Source: Rhyzopertha dominica (lineage: Eukaryota; Arthropoda; Insecta; Coleoptera; Bostrichidae). From it: a stretch of 64,000 nt of DNA. Below, one piece after another: positions 11,891 through 22,772 of the stretch. The DNA lies in the NCBI GenBank assembly GCA_025024175.1, contig QCXZ01000075.1, forward strand, positions 3,348,001-3,412,000. The letters run 5' to 3'. A program made the translations under genes and the position numbers. The first letter of the stretch is position 1. Each line of letters begins with the position of its first letter. The notes below the pieces were generated by a model. That model was not told where the DNA came from. It saw nothing but the letters and a program-made list of their open reading frames with translations, and made no database searches.

Positions 11891-12970
11891 TTACAATAGA
11901 TTCTCAAAATGTGCACCACCTCCTTCCATACAATAATACAGACGGCTCTCGAACTCCTGCTGCACTTTTCGGAAAGTTTCAGGTGGAATCCTCCTGCACT
12001 CGTTAATAATTCTTTCTCGCAGATCGTCCAGGCTAGTAGGTTGTGTTTTGTAAACCACAGATTTTAAATGACCCCATAGAAAGAAATCTAAAGCAGTCAA
12101 ATCGGGTGATCGTGGCGGGCATTCAATTGTTCCATGCCTACCAATCCAGTGAAGAGGAAATCTATGATTTAACCAATTTCGCACATTAATGGCGTAATGC
12201 GGTGGGGCTCCATCATGTTGGTAAAACAATTCGTATTCATCCAACATTGGATTTCCTTCAGGGTCACGTTGGTTTTCTAATTGCTCTGTGATTAAAGGAT
12301 CAATAACGTTATCAAGTAATTCTAAATACATTCCCCCATTTAGCGTCCCATCAATGAAAATTGGACCTACAATTGCGTTGCCAAGTATTCCAGCTCAGAC
12401 TTCTGAGGAACTTGTGTATGACCTTCTCGAAAAATATAAGGATCTTCGTCACTCCAGTACTTGACGTTATGTTTATTATATTATGTGCATTCATCACTGA
12501 AGCAGATATTTTTTATTAGATTTGGATTTACTATAATCTTTTCTGTCATAATTTCGCAAAATTGCAGTCTTCTATCGAAGTCATCTTCGCCGAATTCCTG
12601 GAGAGTTTTCATCTTATAGGGATGGAATTTGTGCAGTTTTGTAACTTTCCTTACAGATGAATAAGAAAGTCCAGTGGCTGTAGAAATGTTACGCAAAGAG
12701 CTAGTTGGCCATTGCAAAATGACCAAGTACTTCAAGTTGGGCCATTTCATCAACGACTCTATTCCCTGCCCTTTTTTTGTTTACTACAGATCCAGTGTCT
12801 TGAAATTTCTGCACGAGATCGAGAATGTACCTAGCGTCAACATTTCTATCGGGGTGCCGTTCGTTAAACACCCTTGCTGACGCACGAGCACAGCTATGCT
12901 CAGCACCGTAAATAAAAATTATTTCTACCCTTTCGGCAGTTGAATAAACCATTATTACTTGGAATCTCAC
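11891..12970 (-). pseudogene. mariner-like transposase, dead (family 2)
   Basis: This is a cut-and-paste transposase of about 350 residues. From 12970 down, a first helix-turn-helix ([32 protein letters not shown]) is followed by a linker and a second helix-turn-helix (TATGLSYSSVRKV, KFHPYKM). The catalytic residues are all still visible: D1 in FSDEC (about 12485), D2 in QHDGAPPHY (about 12220), D3 in PPRSPDLTALDFFLWG (about 12090). Forty-one residues separate D2 and D3. A frameshift near 12715, a stop right after FSDECT, a second frameshift near 12395 and a TGA in place of tryptophan inactivate it. The C-terminal third (12331-11891) is open. Assignment rests on motifs. Confidence 0.9.
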
Positions 12971-13194
12971 TTTAAAATTTCACGCGATTTATAAAAAGGA
13001 ATGTGAACAAAAAGATGGTCGTGCCAAAGAAGTAGCCAAAAAGTTGAAACAAAAAATTGGAAACACAAAGTAGATAATTATTTAGCCAATTCAGTATAAA
13101 CTGTCGAGTTGCAATATCAAGTAATGTCGAAAGAAAATTTTAAGTATTTTTGGCATTTTGCTTAGGTGTAACAATTATTTTTTTAACAAGTTTT

Positions 13195-13578
13195 TTTAGG
13201 CTTAAGTAAGGACAATTTTTATTGTAACTGCAGGACAATAAATTTTGTTAAAAAAAGTCCAAAATATTCCATTTTATAAGCCACTTGCTACAATGCACTT
13301 TTTGACCCACTACCCCGTCAATGGGTAAAAAATAGTAAAACTAATTACATGGCAAGACTCCTTGTGTAATAAGCTTTTAAATGATGTATCGTAAGATGGG
13401 TAGTTTCATTTAAAATTTTTGAAGGGGTATCTACCCCGCTAAGAGGGTAAGCGCTATCCATTAAAAACTTATCTCAAAAGTTGTCCCCCTGCAAACAAAA
13501 GTTTACCTTTTGTAAAATTTTAAATTTTTGCTATATTTAAAGTTATTTAAGGTGTGAAGTTTTCAAAAAATCACCCTG
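13195..13578 (-). repeat. right terminal inverted repeat, family 2
   Basis: Inverted partner of the arm at 11310-11695. It ends TCACCCTG before the flanking TA. Confidence 0.85.
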
Positions 13579-13580
13579 TA

Positions 13581-14030
13581 TACAAGTTATAATGTAGTTA
13601 TTTATGTCAGCTGTCGTATTGGCAGAAAATTAAATGATTTCTATGTAGATAGGCAATATATATAGAGCATAAAGGTCTACAGATCCACACATTTACATCA
13701 AATTTGTTCCGATATAGTTCCAATATAAACGAAAATTTGTCACATAGGTTGGCATACAGGCTAAGTTCGCATGATTTTGCTACTTTAGGCTACTTACCTT
13801 ATTTTAAATTTTTTTAATGGTTCAATTACATCCATCTATATAAAACCGCTTAAGCCATAGGTGAACTATTTTTATCCCAAGATATTATTAAACTAAAAAC
13901 ATTATTAGATCGCACTATACCTAGAAACAAAATAAAGAGCAATACTTCAATATTTTGGATTGAATTGCGACTTTTTGGTCCATCCTCGTATGTACCGATG
14001 ATGATGAATGATGCGAAAGGAAATAAGCCG
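13581..14030. other. AT-rich non-coding stretch
   Basis: I see no gene here. Confidence 0.5.
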
Positions 14031-14039
14031 CGTTAAAAT

Positions 14040-14335
14040 CTAATGCGCACTTGTTTACATTCGTGTGACCACTTTTTATACGTTACGAGTTTTTTTGCCC
14101 ACTCGCGACCGGCGGCGTTATACACAAAAAACGGATCAGTCCACCTCGGCGGCGGGTACGGCGGCTTCTAATATGCGGCGTTTTAATTGTTTTAGTATCG
14201 CGTATGACTATCGTGCGTGTTGTTCGGCTGAAAACGGAGTGTTTTCAATTTGCGTTTTCGAAATGACTTTTGAGTGTTAGTGACCTGTGAACTACTGGAG
14301 GACCGAATCCCGGACTATTCTACGTTTGAGCAATG
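14040..14335 (+). promoter_or_regulatory. CpG-rich block, possible promoter and untranslated exon
   Basis: A compact CpG-rich block contains an arthropod-type initiator (TCAGT, 14136-14140) followed by G+C-rich sequence. It ends in a splice-donor-like AAT/GTAAGCG near 14334. The plus-strand frame at 14065-14280 shows no known domain. One reading is a promoter with a non-coding first exon of a host gene whose coding exons lie outside the window. No TATA box or clear DPE was found, so this is an inference. Confidence 0.25.
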
Positions 14336-14339
14336 TAAG

Positions 14340-16781
14340 CGAAGTTTTTTTGATGATGTACGGCTTGATTAAAAATTTTGGGGTGTTAATTATTCAAAAC
14401 GATCTATTTGCGGATAAAAATCGCGTTCGTATAAGATATTTGACAAGCTGTAGTGCATATTATTTAACAACTATTTATCGGAGATGCATTTTCGTCTCCA
14501 TTTAGCAACATGTGATATAATTGTCTTTCTTAGAGAAGTCAAAGATGATATTGCTCATATATGGAGCATTTGAGCTGCAAAAAAAGGGAAGTTTGCAAAC
14601 ACCCAGCTTCAAATTAGGCTAACCAAAATATGGAGCATGAGAGATCTAGTTGTACCATTCATTTAGTATGTTTTAGGTTGTTTTTCGTCATCAACTTTTT
14701 TATGAATCGATACTTATCTATTAATTCACATCAAATCAAGATTTGTTTATCTTCGAACTTACAGGTTGAAAACTGATCCATATTACCCAATGTGGATTTC
14801 TTGGATTTATTCTTATTAAATAAGCATCGCTAAGTTAATCCACTATATTTTTTATAAAGAAACAAAACTGTAAAAGGTCGTAAACACGGTATATTTTTGT
14901 GTAGACTTTATCAACAACAGCTTCGGGATAGTCGAGTAAATTTATCTTTTCTTCACTAGCCTGCGTCTTCTATTTATTTCTCAATCAATTATGTAGGCTC
15001 CCATCGTCCCACCCTAATGCATTCAAATTATAAATTGCATGGCTAATTTAACTTATAACGCTTTTTCCATATTATTAAAAAACGACTCCGTCTTTCCGGA
15101 TTTCCTACTAACATTCAAACTGCATAAATTCCCAATTTTTTTCGTGTCTTCCCTGCATGCTTAAAACATCTTCGTCAATATATACTTTCTGGGCAATGAA
15201 CTTCACATTTATCGTTTAAAACACGTATATTTGCTGACAGCAGCGGAATAATTGAAGGAATTGAAGAATGTGGAAATAACTCTGACAGCTGACGCAAAAG
15301 CAATCATAAGGCATGTCCGCATCATACGCACGGAACCCATCCTGGAATACTAATGTGGGTATTCATTCGGCGAAGTCGGAGAACACCTGAATAGATATGA
15401 CGTTTACGCGAATGCAGGAGAACACCGAGAATATATTCAGATTAGGTTGGAACAAAAATTTTAATAAATCGTTCCATTTGTATTGTCTAAATTTCAATCT
15501 AAAACGTGTCGTATAATAAACGCTTTCATATTTGTATTATTGTTATTTATTTTTATTTGTTATTATTATTACTCTAAGTTTAACGAAAAATTTATCAAAT
15601 GCTTGTAAATAATAGACTCCTTCCTACATTGCTTTGTTTTATAAGACGTCTGCTTCTTAGAGCAGAGGTCTGTAAATTCCTACATCTCTAAGAAGCATTA
15701 TCTTGATTCGTGTGCAATTGTAATTGCATGCTTTACTATACAATATGTAGTCCAATTACTTGAATATTCATAAAAATTCTTTCATACTTCCAAGATGTGT
15801 ATAAATCTGCGCAATTCTTCGAAACCTCAAGAAACCACCGACCACTTCTGTTGGGAATTTTTAGAAATCGCCCGATCCATTGGAAATCCCTAGACGTCCC
15901 ACCAAAATGTAAGCGATTGGTGTATTTTCGCAATACTTTAATATTTTAACACTAAAAATACATCCTCTCGCACTACAATTACCCCAGTGCATAATAATAG
16001 CGAGGAGGGCATTTATTCCTTTAAGGATAGTAAATAAAATCTAGAATTTCTCCGTTTGAGAGCAATTTGGGCGACAGCTCTGTAATCCAAAGCCTCAGAC
16101 AATGTATATACAAACTAGTTAGTTAGGTTTCCATTAAAAACCCATACTGCATTTCACTATTAATATGGAGTATTGAAGGAAATAAGAATATAACCACTAA
16201 ACACAGGCTTTTCGAACATCTTTTTACAGAGATCTCTTTAGTTGAAAGCTTGCAATTATATAAGATTAAGAAAATTTTGGTTTAAGTATTGACAGATTTT
16301 TTTGCGTTTCTTATTGTATCAATTTTGTATTGTAATAACTTTGATTGTTTGTTTAATTGATTATTATTATATTAATTCATTAATTCATTATGGTGAGAAT
16401 AACGCACGTATTCTATGTGTTTAAGAATGATATAATTAAATACACGAAGTCTGTTCTGTAGTAATTTAGAATTTTTAGAACACAAAACTCACACGAACTG
16501 CAAATTAGTCAATTAGAGTACAAAGTCTGATTTTCAAACATCCACAAATTCTTTTGACCAATGGTCAATGACTTGAGAAGAGGATATATCTGTACATTTG
16601 TAAGCCCAACCATGTGTCAGGTGCATAACACTGATTTTATGATATGTTTTACACTTGGTGCTTTTAGGCAATATGGCATTGAATTTCAACTTCGGTTTTG
16701 CAATCCGTGAATTTTCTAAGTGCCTATATGAAATATTTGATTGAGTGTAGCGTTAAAACTCGAGTGACAATGAAAATAAAA
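14340..16781. other. AT-rich non-coding stretch
   Basis: I see no gene. The one feature of note is a strong hairpin at 15651-15697, listed separately. Confidence 0.5.
15651..15697. ncRNA. strong hairpin, possible small-RNA precursor
   Basis: TGCTTCTTAGAG at 15651 pairs perfectly with CTCTAAGAAGCA ending at 15697, with a 23-nt loop. Outside the stem, AAGA and TCTT can pair across a small internal loop, so the fold resembles a pre-miRNA. A decayed foldback repeat is the alternative. Nothing in the sequence shows expression. Confidence 0.2.
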
Positions 16782-16794
16782 ATAATTTAATTTT

Positions 16795-16941
16795 AAGATA
16801 ATATTTTCTCGGTAAGATCGCTGTCTCTTGAAAACACTAGTCTGACGTTTCGATTATACCTGTAATCTTTGTCAAAGACGAAGAACCTCAAAATTTGCCT
16901 GACACAAAATTTTGAATTTTTGTGAAAGCATTCACCCTCGT
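16795..16941. mobile_element. short Penelope-like insertion (copy A)
   Basis: A 147-bp insertion is bounded by the direct repeat ATAATTTAATTTT (16782-16794 and 16942-16954). It starts AAGATAATATTTTCTCGG, runs through the minus-strand pLTR with its hammerhead-like motif, and then switches to the plus-oriented terminus GAAAGCATTCACCCTCGT. It is thus almost only the two ends of the larger copies. Such severe truncation with preserved ends and target duplication fits target-primed reverse transcription of a rearranged or spliced template. Confidence 0.85.
16838..16886 (-). ncRNA. hammerhead-like motif, pLTR copy A
   Basis: On the minus strand: GTCT, then TTGACAAA, then the hairpin GATTAC-AGGT-ATAATC, then GAAACGTC, then AGAC. 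It matches a type I hammerhead with minimal stem III, except that core positions 3 and 8 are U and A instead of C and G. Outer stem I is lost here by a small deletion. Confidence 0.4.
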
Positions 16942-16954
16942 ATAATTTAATTTT

Positions 16955-17440
16955 TTTTGTTAAATCTGCAAAGAAAAATTTACTACGCCTACCACTTTAG
17001 TCCTACATATTCTATGCTGAAGAAAGCAGTTATTTTTTTCAATATGCATTTTATATTGTTAGTAGCTTTTACTCGTTGCCCTTAGGTAAAGTCACTGTAT
17101 TGTTATAATAATTAGGAAAGATTTCCAGTTTTGGACTTTCTTAGTGCCATGAAATATTTATTATTATATTGGTAGTAATTATTTACTTTTCAATAACATT
17201 AACAGTAATTATTAGGTGCTTCACTCATACAAAATTTCTTTAAATTTCTACATACTTCAATTGTTATTATCGTTGACGGTCCCACAGTGTCTTCCACAGG
17301 TCAAACTATTCACTTTTCACTTGTACTTGTTGTAATAACAAATTTAAGACTAAAAGATGAAGCTAGCACAAATAGGTTATAATATATTATCTGCTTGTAT
17401 TAATTACGATTATAAGAAGTATTATTATTGGGGTATTACG
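16955..17440. other. AT-rich non-coding stretch
   Basis: I see no gene here. Confidence 0.5.
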
Positions 17441-17469
17441 TTTTTAGAAAATATATTTCTGAAAAAAAT

Positions 17470-17640
17470 TACGCGAGCTTTGACCCGGAATCGAACCCGG
17501 GACCTTCTGAATGCCGCTCAAGTGTGTTGCAACTGTGCCACCAAAGCCCGCATCGAAATTCCAAATCAAAGTGGCATATATATGCCAAAGTTTATATGTA
17601 ATGCTACCGAACGCCATCTGGTGCTTTTGTAGCTGGAATT
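17470..17640 (-). repeat. tRNA-derived SINE
   Basis: The minus strand holds a tRNA-like RNA polymerase III promoter: an A-box-like TGGCACAGTTG and a perfect B box GGTTCGATTCC about 45 bases later. GCTTTGG and TCAAAGC can form an acceptor-like stem. Upstream lies a non-tRNA head (AAACTTTGGCATATA...GCCACTTTGA) that is shared with the copy at 59760-59905, which makes this a SINE rather than a tRNA gene. The T stem contains a mismatch. Confidence 0.7.
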
Positions 17641-17716
17641 TGAATCGGACTGTAATGAAGCACACTTGCCGTGCATTCAAAAGATCTCGGGTTCAATTTC
17701 GGGTCAAAACTGGCAA
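17641..17716 (+). repeat. SINE fragment in opposite orientation
   Basis: A degenerate tRNA-like 3' half lies on the plus strand (CTCGGGTTCAATTTCGGGTC at 17687-17706), directly head to head with the minus-strand SINE at 17470-17640. The pair would fold back on itself in a transcript. Confidence 0.55.
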
Positions 17717-17719
17717 TCT

Positions 17720-18080
17720 TCTTCAAAAATCTTTTTGCCTGATAACCCCAATCAAATACTTTTTTTACCATTATTGGAATGAAGAACAATTGATAACTTT
17801 TACGAATTTTCGGATTTATGAAAAATGTCGAAGAAATCCATAGCAGATTGCCGGGTGTTTATCCCTCCGAAAAAACTTTACTTCTTTCTAAAAATGTTGC
17901 ATTGATTGCTATATGTTTAGTAAAAAGTATGTATCTGGACTGAACTAACATGACATTATATTATCGACCAGAGGTTTTAACTATATTAGAACGATCAAAG
18001 CCTTGATTCGAATTCCGCTCAGGTAAATTTATTACGATCTTGGCAAACAAAGCCCACTCACAACCTAACCTAACTGGTGC
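17720..18080. other. non-coding spacer
   Basis: I see no gene here. Confidence 0.5.
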
Positions 18081-18530
18081 GTAAAAATGGCGTTATTTAT
18101 TATACATGGCGCACAACGTTCAACTCGTAGATTTCCAGTGATTAATTAACAACCGCATATTCTATACCATAAGGCGCGCGACCAAGGCCTGCCGCGACGC
18201 ATTCCGTCATCTACGCGCGCACATGCGACATTTTTCCAAAATAATTTGTATTCCTCTCCGTGCACGTCACATTTTAATACAGGAAGTGTTAACAATAAAC
18301 CGATGGGGAGCGAGTCGCCCGATGCGGCGCGATCGACGTGTTTCGTAATCGCATATTACGCCCATAAGGAAAGAAAATTGTGGAATCGGTGAAACGGACC
18401 ATTAAAATTCTGTTTGCCATTGTTTCTGCTAAAGGAAGTCGCGGAGCGAGCGGTTTGAATTTTTATTCGGGAACGGTACGCGCGGATGCTTGTGCCATTT
18501 TCCGGTAAATGTGCGCTATTGAGTCATATA
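18080..18530. promoter_or_regulatory. CpG-richer non-repeat block
   Basis: G+C- and CpG-rich (many CGCG, GCGACG words), without domains or repeats. Candidate conserved regulatory block, by composition only. Confidence 0.3.
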
Positions 18531-19595
18531 CGAGGTGTCTTTCAAGTAAAGATTATTATTTTAGCCCCTCATTCCATCAAGGTTCCTTTTCCATAATTTC
18601 GAATTCAAAGTCAACTTTAATGTCAAAGCGAATAATTAGCTACAAATAATAATTATTAACAGAAGCAATGGCATTAACGAAAATTAACATCTAAGAGCTG
18701 CAGGACCTTAATTTCTTTGGAAGTGTATGTTCTTATTAATCAGAATCGTGAAAAAGTCCTATTTGTGAACGGCTTTCTGTTCTCGTTGGACCCTGTGGCT
18801 TTTAGGCTACTTCAGCGTTTATCGAGCTATGTAAACTGTTTCAATAACAAACTACATTCTGCCTTTCACCGCGAATAGTTACTATGATTTTTTTTCTAAT
18901 TCGCTTTTCTTCCTTCGTAATAGAAGGCCTAAGATTTTTATATTCTCTGATAAAGTCGACAAAATTCACACCAATAATAACTCCACTATTGATTACAAAT
19001 TCAAAAATATATGCATCTTCGTATGTGAAATGACAGTCTTAAATAAGGTGCGTTGCAGAAAGTTCTATTGTCATTGCTGCGTAAGAATTTATTTATATAA
19101 TAACGTGAATTAACTACGAGTAATTCGTATCTTCCTGTATATTATATAAAGTTTTCTGCATTTTCTAGTATCTGATTTCTGATTTCATAGCTAGTAGCAT
19201 AGTGTGTTCCGTAAAAGCAGAAAGATTTTGCTAGCAGCGAGTTCATTTGCCAGCGTTGAATATGTGTATAATCTATAAATTTTTAAACTTACAAAACAGG
19301 CAAACGGTACCTTCTCATCGATGCTTTTAAAGTTTGCATACTCTTCAACATCAGAAGCAAACCTTAAAGGTTGGTTGAGGACATTTTTGGAAGCTATTTC
19401 TATTTTTTTTAGGAAATACGGTGTTTGTTTTCACAGTAAAGATGACCCTAAGGCTATTTGATTTTCGACTACTGTTCTCATCCAAAATTATTAAAATTTT
19501 AAAAATGTATCATTTGCTTAATCGAGTAAGCTGAGCACAACATCGATAAAAATATACACTGCCAATTTGTTTATTTACCTTTGTTCAATATAATA
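18531..19595. other. AT-rich non-coding stretch
   Basis: I see no gene here. Confidence 0.5.
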
Positions 19596-20976
19596 CAGGA
19601 TGTTTCACGAATGATAAAAACCCTTACGAAATTAAACATGCAACACAAAAAATTCGGTAAATTTTGACATAAACTTCAATAATTTGCTTTAAGTAAATTC
19701 GGTATTGTAAAATAAATTTTATTTTTGAAAAATGTTTATTCAATAACATTAATGTAATAAATGCTCAAAATGTCGCCCTCCGCTGTTTTCTCAAGCTTGA
19801 ATTCGTGCCCAAAACGATCTTTTAACATGCTTCAACATTTCTGGAGTGTTGAATCTACATGCATCACGTATTTTATTTTTTAAATATTCTACACTTTCAA
19901 TTGGTGTTTGGTATACTTGTTCTTTTACCATTGCCTACAGAAAAAATCCAAAGGAGTAAGGTCCAGGCTTCTCGGTGGCCAAGGATTAATTGATCCTCTT
20001 CCTATCCATCGGTTAGGCAAAACCAAATCAAGATGATTTCGCACTATTCTATGATAATGCGCAGGTGCCCCATCTTGTTGGAACCATAGATCTGGTCTTA
20101 CTTATAAATGTACATTTTGAAGAAGTATTGGTAAAATGTTTCTTAAAAAATTTAGATAAGTATTGCCGTTTAAACTATCGCTAAAAAATAAGACCCTACA
20201 ATTTGATTCCCCAATATTCCGCACCAAACATTCGTCGAGTAGATAGTTTGAAAATGTCCTTCTCGAATCCAACGTGGATTTTCTTGCGCATAATAATGCA
20301 TGTTATGTTTGTTAACTCCACCATTATTAGAAAATCTTGCTTCATCTGAGAAGCAAATGTTGTCATAAAATCTCACATTCAAATTTTGGTGTTCCCGAAA
20401 AAAGTTACAAAACGCCAGTGTTTTAGGATAATCCGTCTCCTTTAAGGCCTGAACCAATTGCAAGTGATACGGATGAAATTGATTGCATTTAATTATTCGG
20501 TGTACTGCAGACAGACTAATACCGGTTGCTCTTCAGACTACCCTTTGACTAATATGAGGATTTTCGTCAAACATTTCCAATACTCTAATTTCATTGTCAA
20601 GGCCTGTTGCTGTTCTTTCTCTTGACTTTTTCAGTGGTGGCCAATTTGTTCTTAAAGTTAATTCAAGTCTCTTGAAAATTGTGTCGACAGGAGCTCTTTT
20701 ATTTGGAAAACGTTGTCTGTATAAACTGGCAGCAGCGGAAGCATTTTTCTTGCATTTACCATAAATCAAAATCATATCTGTTTTTTTCATCATTTGAATA
20801 CATTTTAACTTTTAATAAATACAGTGACAGGAATCGTAGGGCATAGCCGTCATGGATTCCCAATTTATTTTTAAAATAATATACCATCATGTAAAATAAC
20901 CACATTGGCTAAGAGAATGTATTTTGGGTTGTATTTTTAATTTCGACAGGGCCATTATCATTCGTGAAACATCCTG
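19596..20976 (-). mobile_element. mariner-like element, family 1, copy 2
   Basis: The termini CAGGATGTTTCACGAATGAT and the complement are both flanked by TA (19594-19595, 20977-20978). At about 1.38 kb it is the most complete copy of the family and keeps the central segment that copy 1 (4944-6149) has lost. All family copies with a gene read on the minus strand. Point changes and frameshifts show it is not active. Confidence 0.92.
19770..20793 (-). pseudogene. mariner-like transposase, dead (family 1, copy 2)
   Basis: The order of parts is the same as in copy 1. The first helix-turn-helix begins at MMKKTDMILIYG (20793), with LYRQRFPNKRAP, then PHISQRVV followed by a stop where copy 1 has serine. 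The second frame (20463-20170) carries FSDEARF with D1. D2 is readable in QQDGAP near 20075-20090. D3 lies in PPRSLDLTPLDFF near 19970, where SPD has become SLD but the downstream catalytic LD is kept. The spacing D2 to D3 is again 41 residues. Several stops between 20170 and 20100 and a frameshift after LDFF break it. It has no intact product. Confidence 0.88.
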
Positions 20977-20994
20977 TAAATGTAAGCAGGCGTT

Positions 20995-21490
20995 AATTTG
21001 TTGTTCCTATTATTTCTTAGCGTCAGAGTAAAAATATCTCGATGCAAACTGCATTATGGCAGTTTCGTGCATTCGCGGCCGTTCCGCACAACAAAGCAAT
21101 TAATTCCGATGCGGCCCGTCCGCCAAAACGGCAAATTAAAATTAATAAACCCATATAAATTCAAGAAACCAGATGAGCCTTAAAGTTTTTTCGTCCCCCG
21201 GCCAGCTCGTTCGAAACGTAATTAAAACGGCGGAATTTCGGGCCGGACGGTCTTTTTTCGTTTTTCGAATTCCTCCGTTTATGATTTATTTTGTCTGCGA
21301 TTTTCAGTCGTTTTTTGAATTTTTAAACTCGTTCCTCGTAAAAATGTAGGACCATAAACACCGAAAACAGAACGGCGCGCCGGACGTTGGCCGGACAGAG
21401 ACGGAGAGGGCGGGATTCCGTCCTCTTTTTGTGCTAGGACTCGACCGATTTCGCGTCTTCTTCTCCTCGACCATTATTAATGTTTGCCGT
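20995..21490. promoter_or_regulatory. CpG-richer non-repeat block
   Basis: CpG-rich, repeat-free sequence lies between the mariner-like element and the LINE. The short frame at 20998-21183 has no recognised domain. Confidence 0.3.
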
Positions 21491-22100
21491 GGACCGTATT
21501 CGTCGAGAATCTTGGAATATTAATAACGACCGCGGATCTCGTGATTTACCAAGAAGTTTCGTGGAATTCTCACTGCATCACTGCATAATTATGATCAATA
21601 ATTTTCAATTTTTGTGTAATTGTAACAGTTATGACAGAATTTTAGACTACATTTTCTCTAACGTAACATACTGCGATGTAGACAAATCGTTTTCTCCGCT
21701 GGTTCCTGAGAATGCTCATCCTACTTTGAATATTGATGTGTAGTGCATACCAACAGCAAGTCCCAAATTTAGGTTGGATGAATCATTCGCTTTTAATTTC
21801 AAGAAAGCAAATTTTCTGTTGCTATATAGCTAGCTCCCTTCTTGATATTATTTATAATTTATTTATCTTGGTGATATTAAAGATGCTAATCTAGCTTGTG
21901 ATGCATTTTATGATATATTAAATAGAGTATTTGAGATGTCGTTCCCAGGTACACTTCATCTCGATCACATGGTTTTCTTTTGTGATTATCAACTTTATCC
22001 ATAATAAATCCAAGATATGAGGGTGAATTCTTTCAGCGTCCATTATATAAGATAATATTTTCTCGGAAAGATCGCTATCTCTTGAAAACACTGACAAAAA

Positions 22101-22154
22101 GTTATAAGTCTGACGTTTCGATTACACCTGTAATCTTTGTCAAAGACGAAGAAC
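22101..22154 (-). ncRNA. hammerhead-like ribozyme, best-preserved copy
   Basis: Minus strand: stem I (GTT, four-base gap, GTCT pairing with AGAC, TTAT, AAC), core TTGACAA, stem II hairpin GATTAC-AGGT-GTAATC, core GAAA, minimal stem III around ACGT, and cleavage-site triplet GTC. All hammerhead core bases are present except C3 and G8, which normally pair with each other and are here U and A, so the pair could still form. Penelope-like elements are known to carry such minimal hammerheads in their pLTRs. Activity is not shown by sequence. Confidence 0.45.
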
Positions 22155-22325
22155 CTAAAAATTTGCCTGACACATGTTCAAACAAAATTTTTAAAGTAAA
22201 TAAACAAATCACAAAGGAAGCGAGATGTCATAGAAACAACGTGCCAACCTGATAAAAAAGAACCTGAAGACGAAAGAGGAACTACCTACCTGCTAGATAT
22301 ACACGAATTACTTGATAAAAGATAA

Positions 22326-22772
22326 CTACAAAATAGCCTCCCAAATGTCACCTAACTCATAATTTCCACAATCCCTATTAAAATTATTAGTATTCCTACA
22401 AATTTCTATAGCTTCTTTTATTAGACGTTTGTGATAATATTTTTCTCTATGTAAAATTTTTGTTTTATCAAAGTCAATCATGTGTTCAGTTAAATATGAG
22501 TGTTCAGCTACGGAAGATTTATCTATCTGTTGCAGTATGTGTCCTTTCAAACGCGTACTTACTGTTCTTTTAGTTTGACCTATGTAACACTTCACACAAG
22601 AACAAGTAATTTTGTAAACACCTTCACTCTCTAAATGTACTTTATCTTTCGTGGAACATAAAATTTTATCAAAATTATTATATGTACTATCAACATCTAC
22701 AATATCGTGTTTTCTAAGCATCCCCTTTAATTTTTCTGAAAGGCCTTGTATATAAGGCAAACTCAACTTCAA
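22326..22772 (-). pseudogene. Penelope-like GIY-YIG endonuclease fragment
   Basis: An open frame of 148 residues forms the C-terminal part of a Penelope-like polyprotein. It begins in the linker (LPYIQGLSEKLKGMLRKHDI), followed by the GIY-YIG nuclease: GVYKI (residues 51-55), CYIGQT (62-67), the catalytic-type arginine in STRLKGH (R74) and a glutamate in KRLIKEAIEI. A Cys/His cluster (C57, C59, C62, then H78, H91) is the zinc-binding signature of this nuclease type. In the element the nuclease nicks the target for primed reverse transcription. The frame itself is undamaged and ends in ELGDIWEAIL, but the reverse transcriptase upstream is missing, so it is part of a truncated copy and is unlikely to be expressed as a working protein. 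Confidence 0.9.

Larger units (their letters stand above)
11310..13578 (-). mobile_element. mariner-like element with long TIRs (family 2)
   Basis: The element starts CAGGGTGATTTTTT and ends with the complement, flanked by TA on both sides (11308-11309 and 13579-13580). The inverted repeats are unusually long for this superfamily: recognisable pairing runs from 11310 to about 11695 and from about 13195 to 13578, some 385-390 bp per arm with scattered differences. The transposase gene lies between the arms on the minus strand. The copy is old (frameshifts and stops) but structurally complete. Confidence 0.92.

Noticed and set aside
17478..17550. Possible tRNA gene on the minus strand
   Set aside because: A and B boxes and an acceptor-like stem exist, but the T stem has a mismatch, the anticodon arm is poor and the upstream head is shared with another copy, so it is a SINE.
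22101..22154. Canonical hammerhead (CUGAUGA) in the pLTR
   Set aside because: The canonical 5' core is absent in every copy in the window; only the U3/A8 form is seen, so it is reported as a variant and not as a standard hammerhead.
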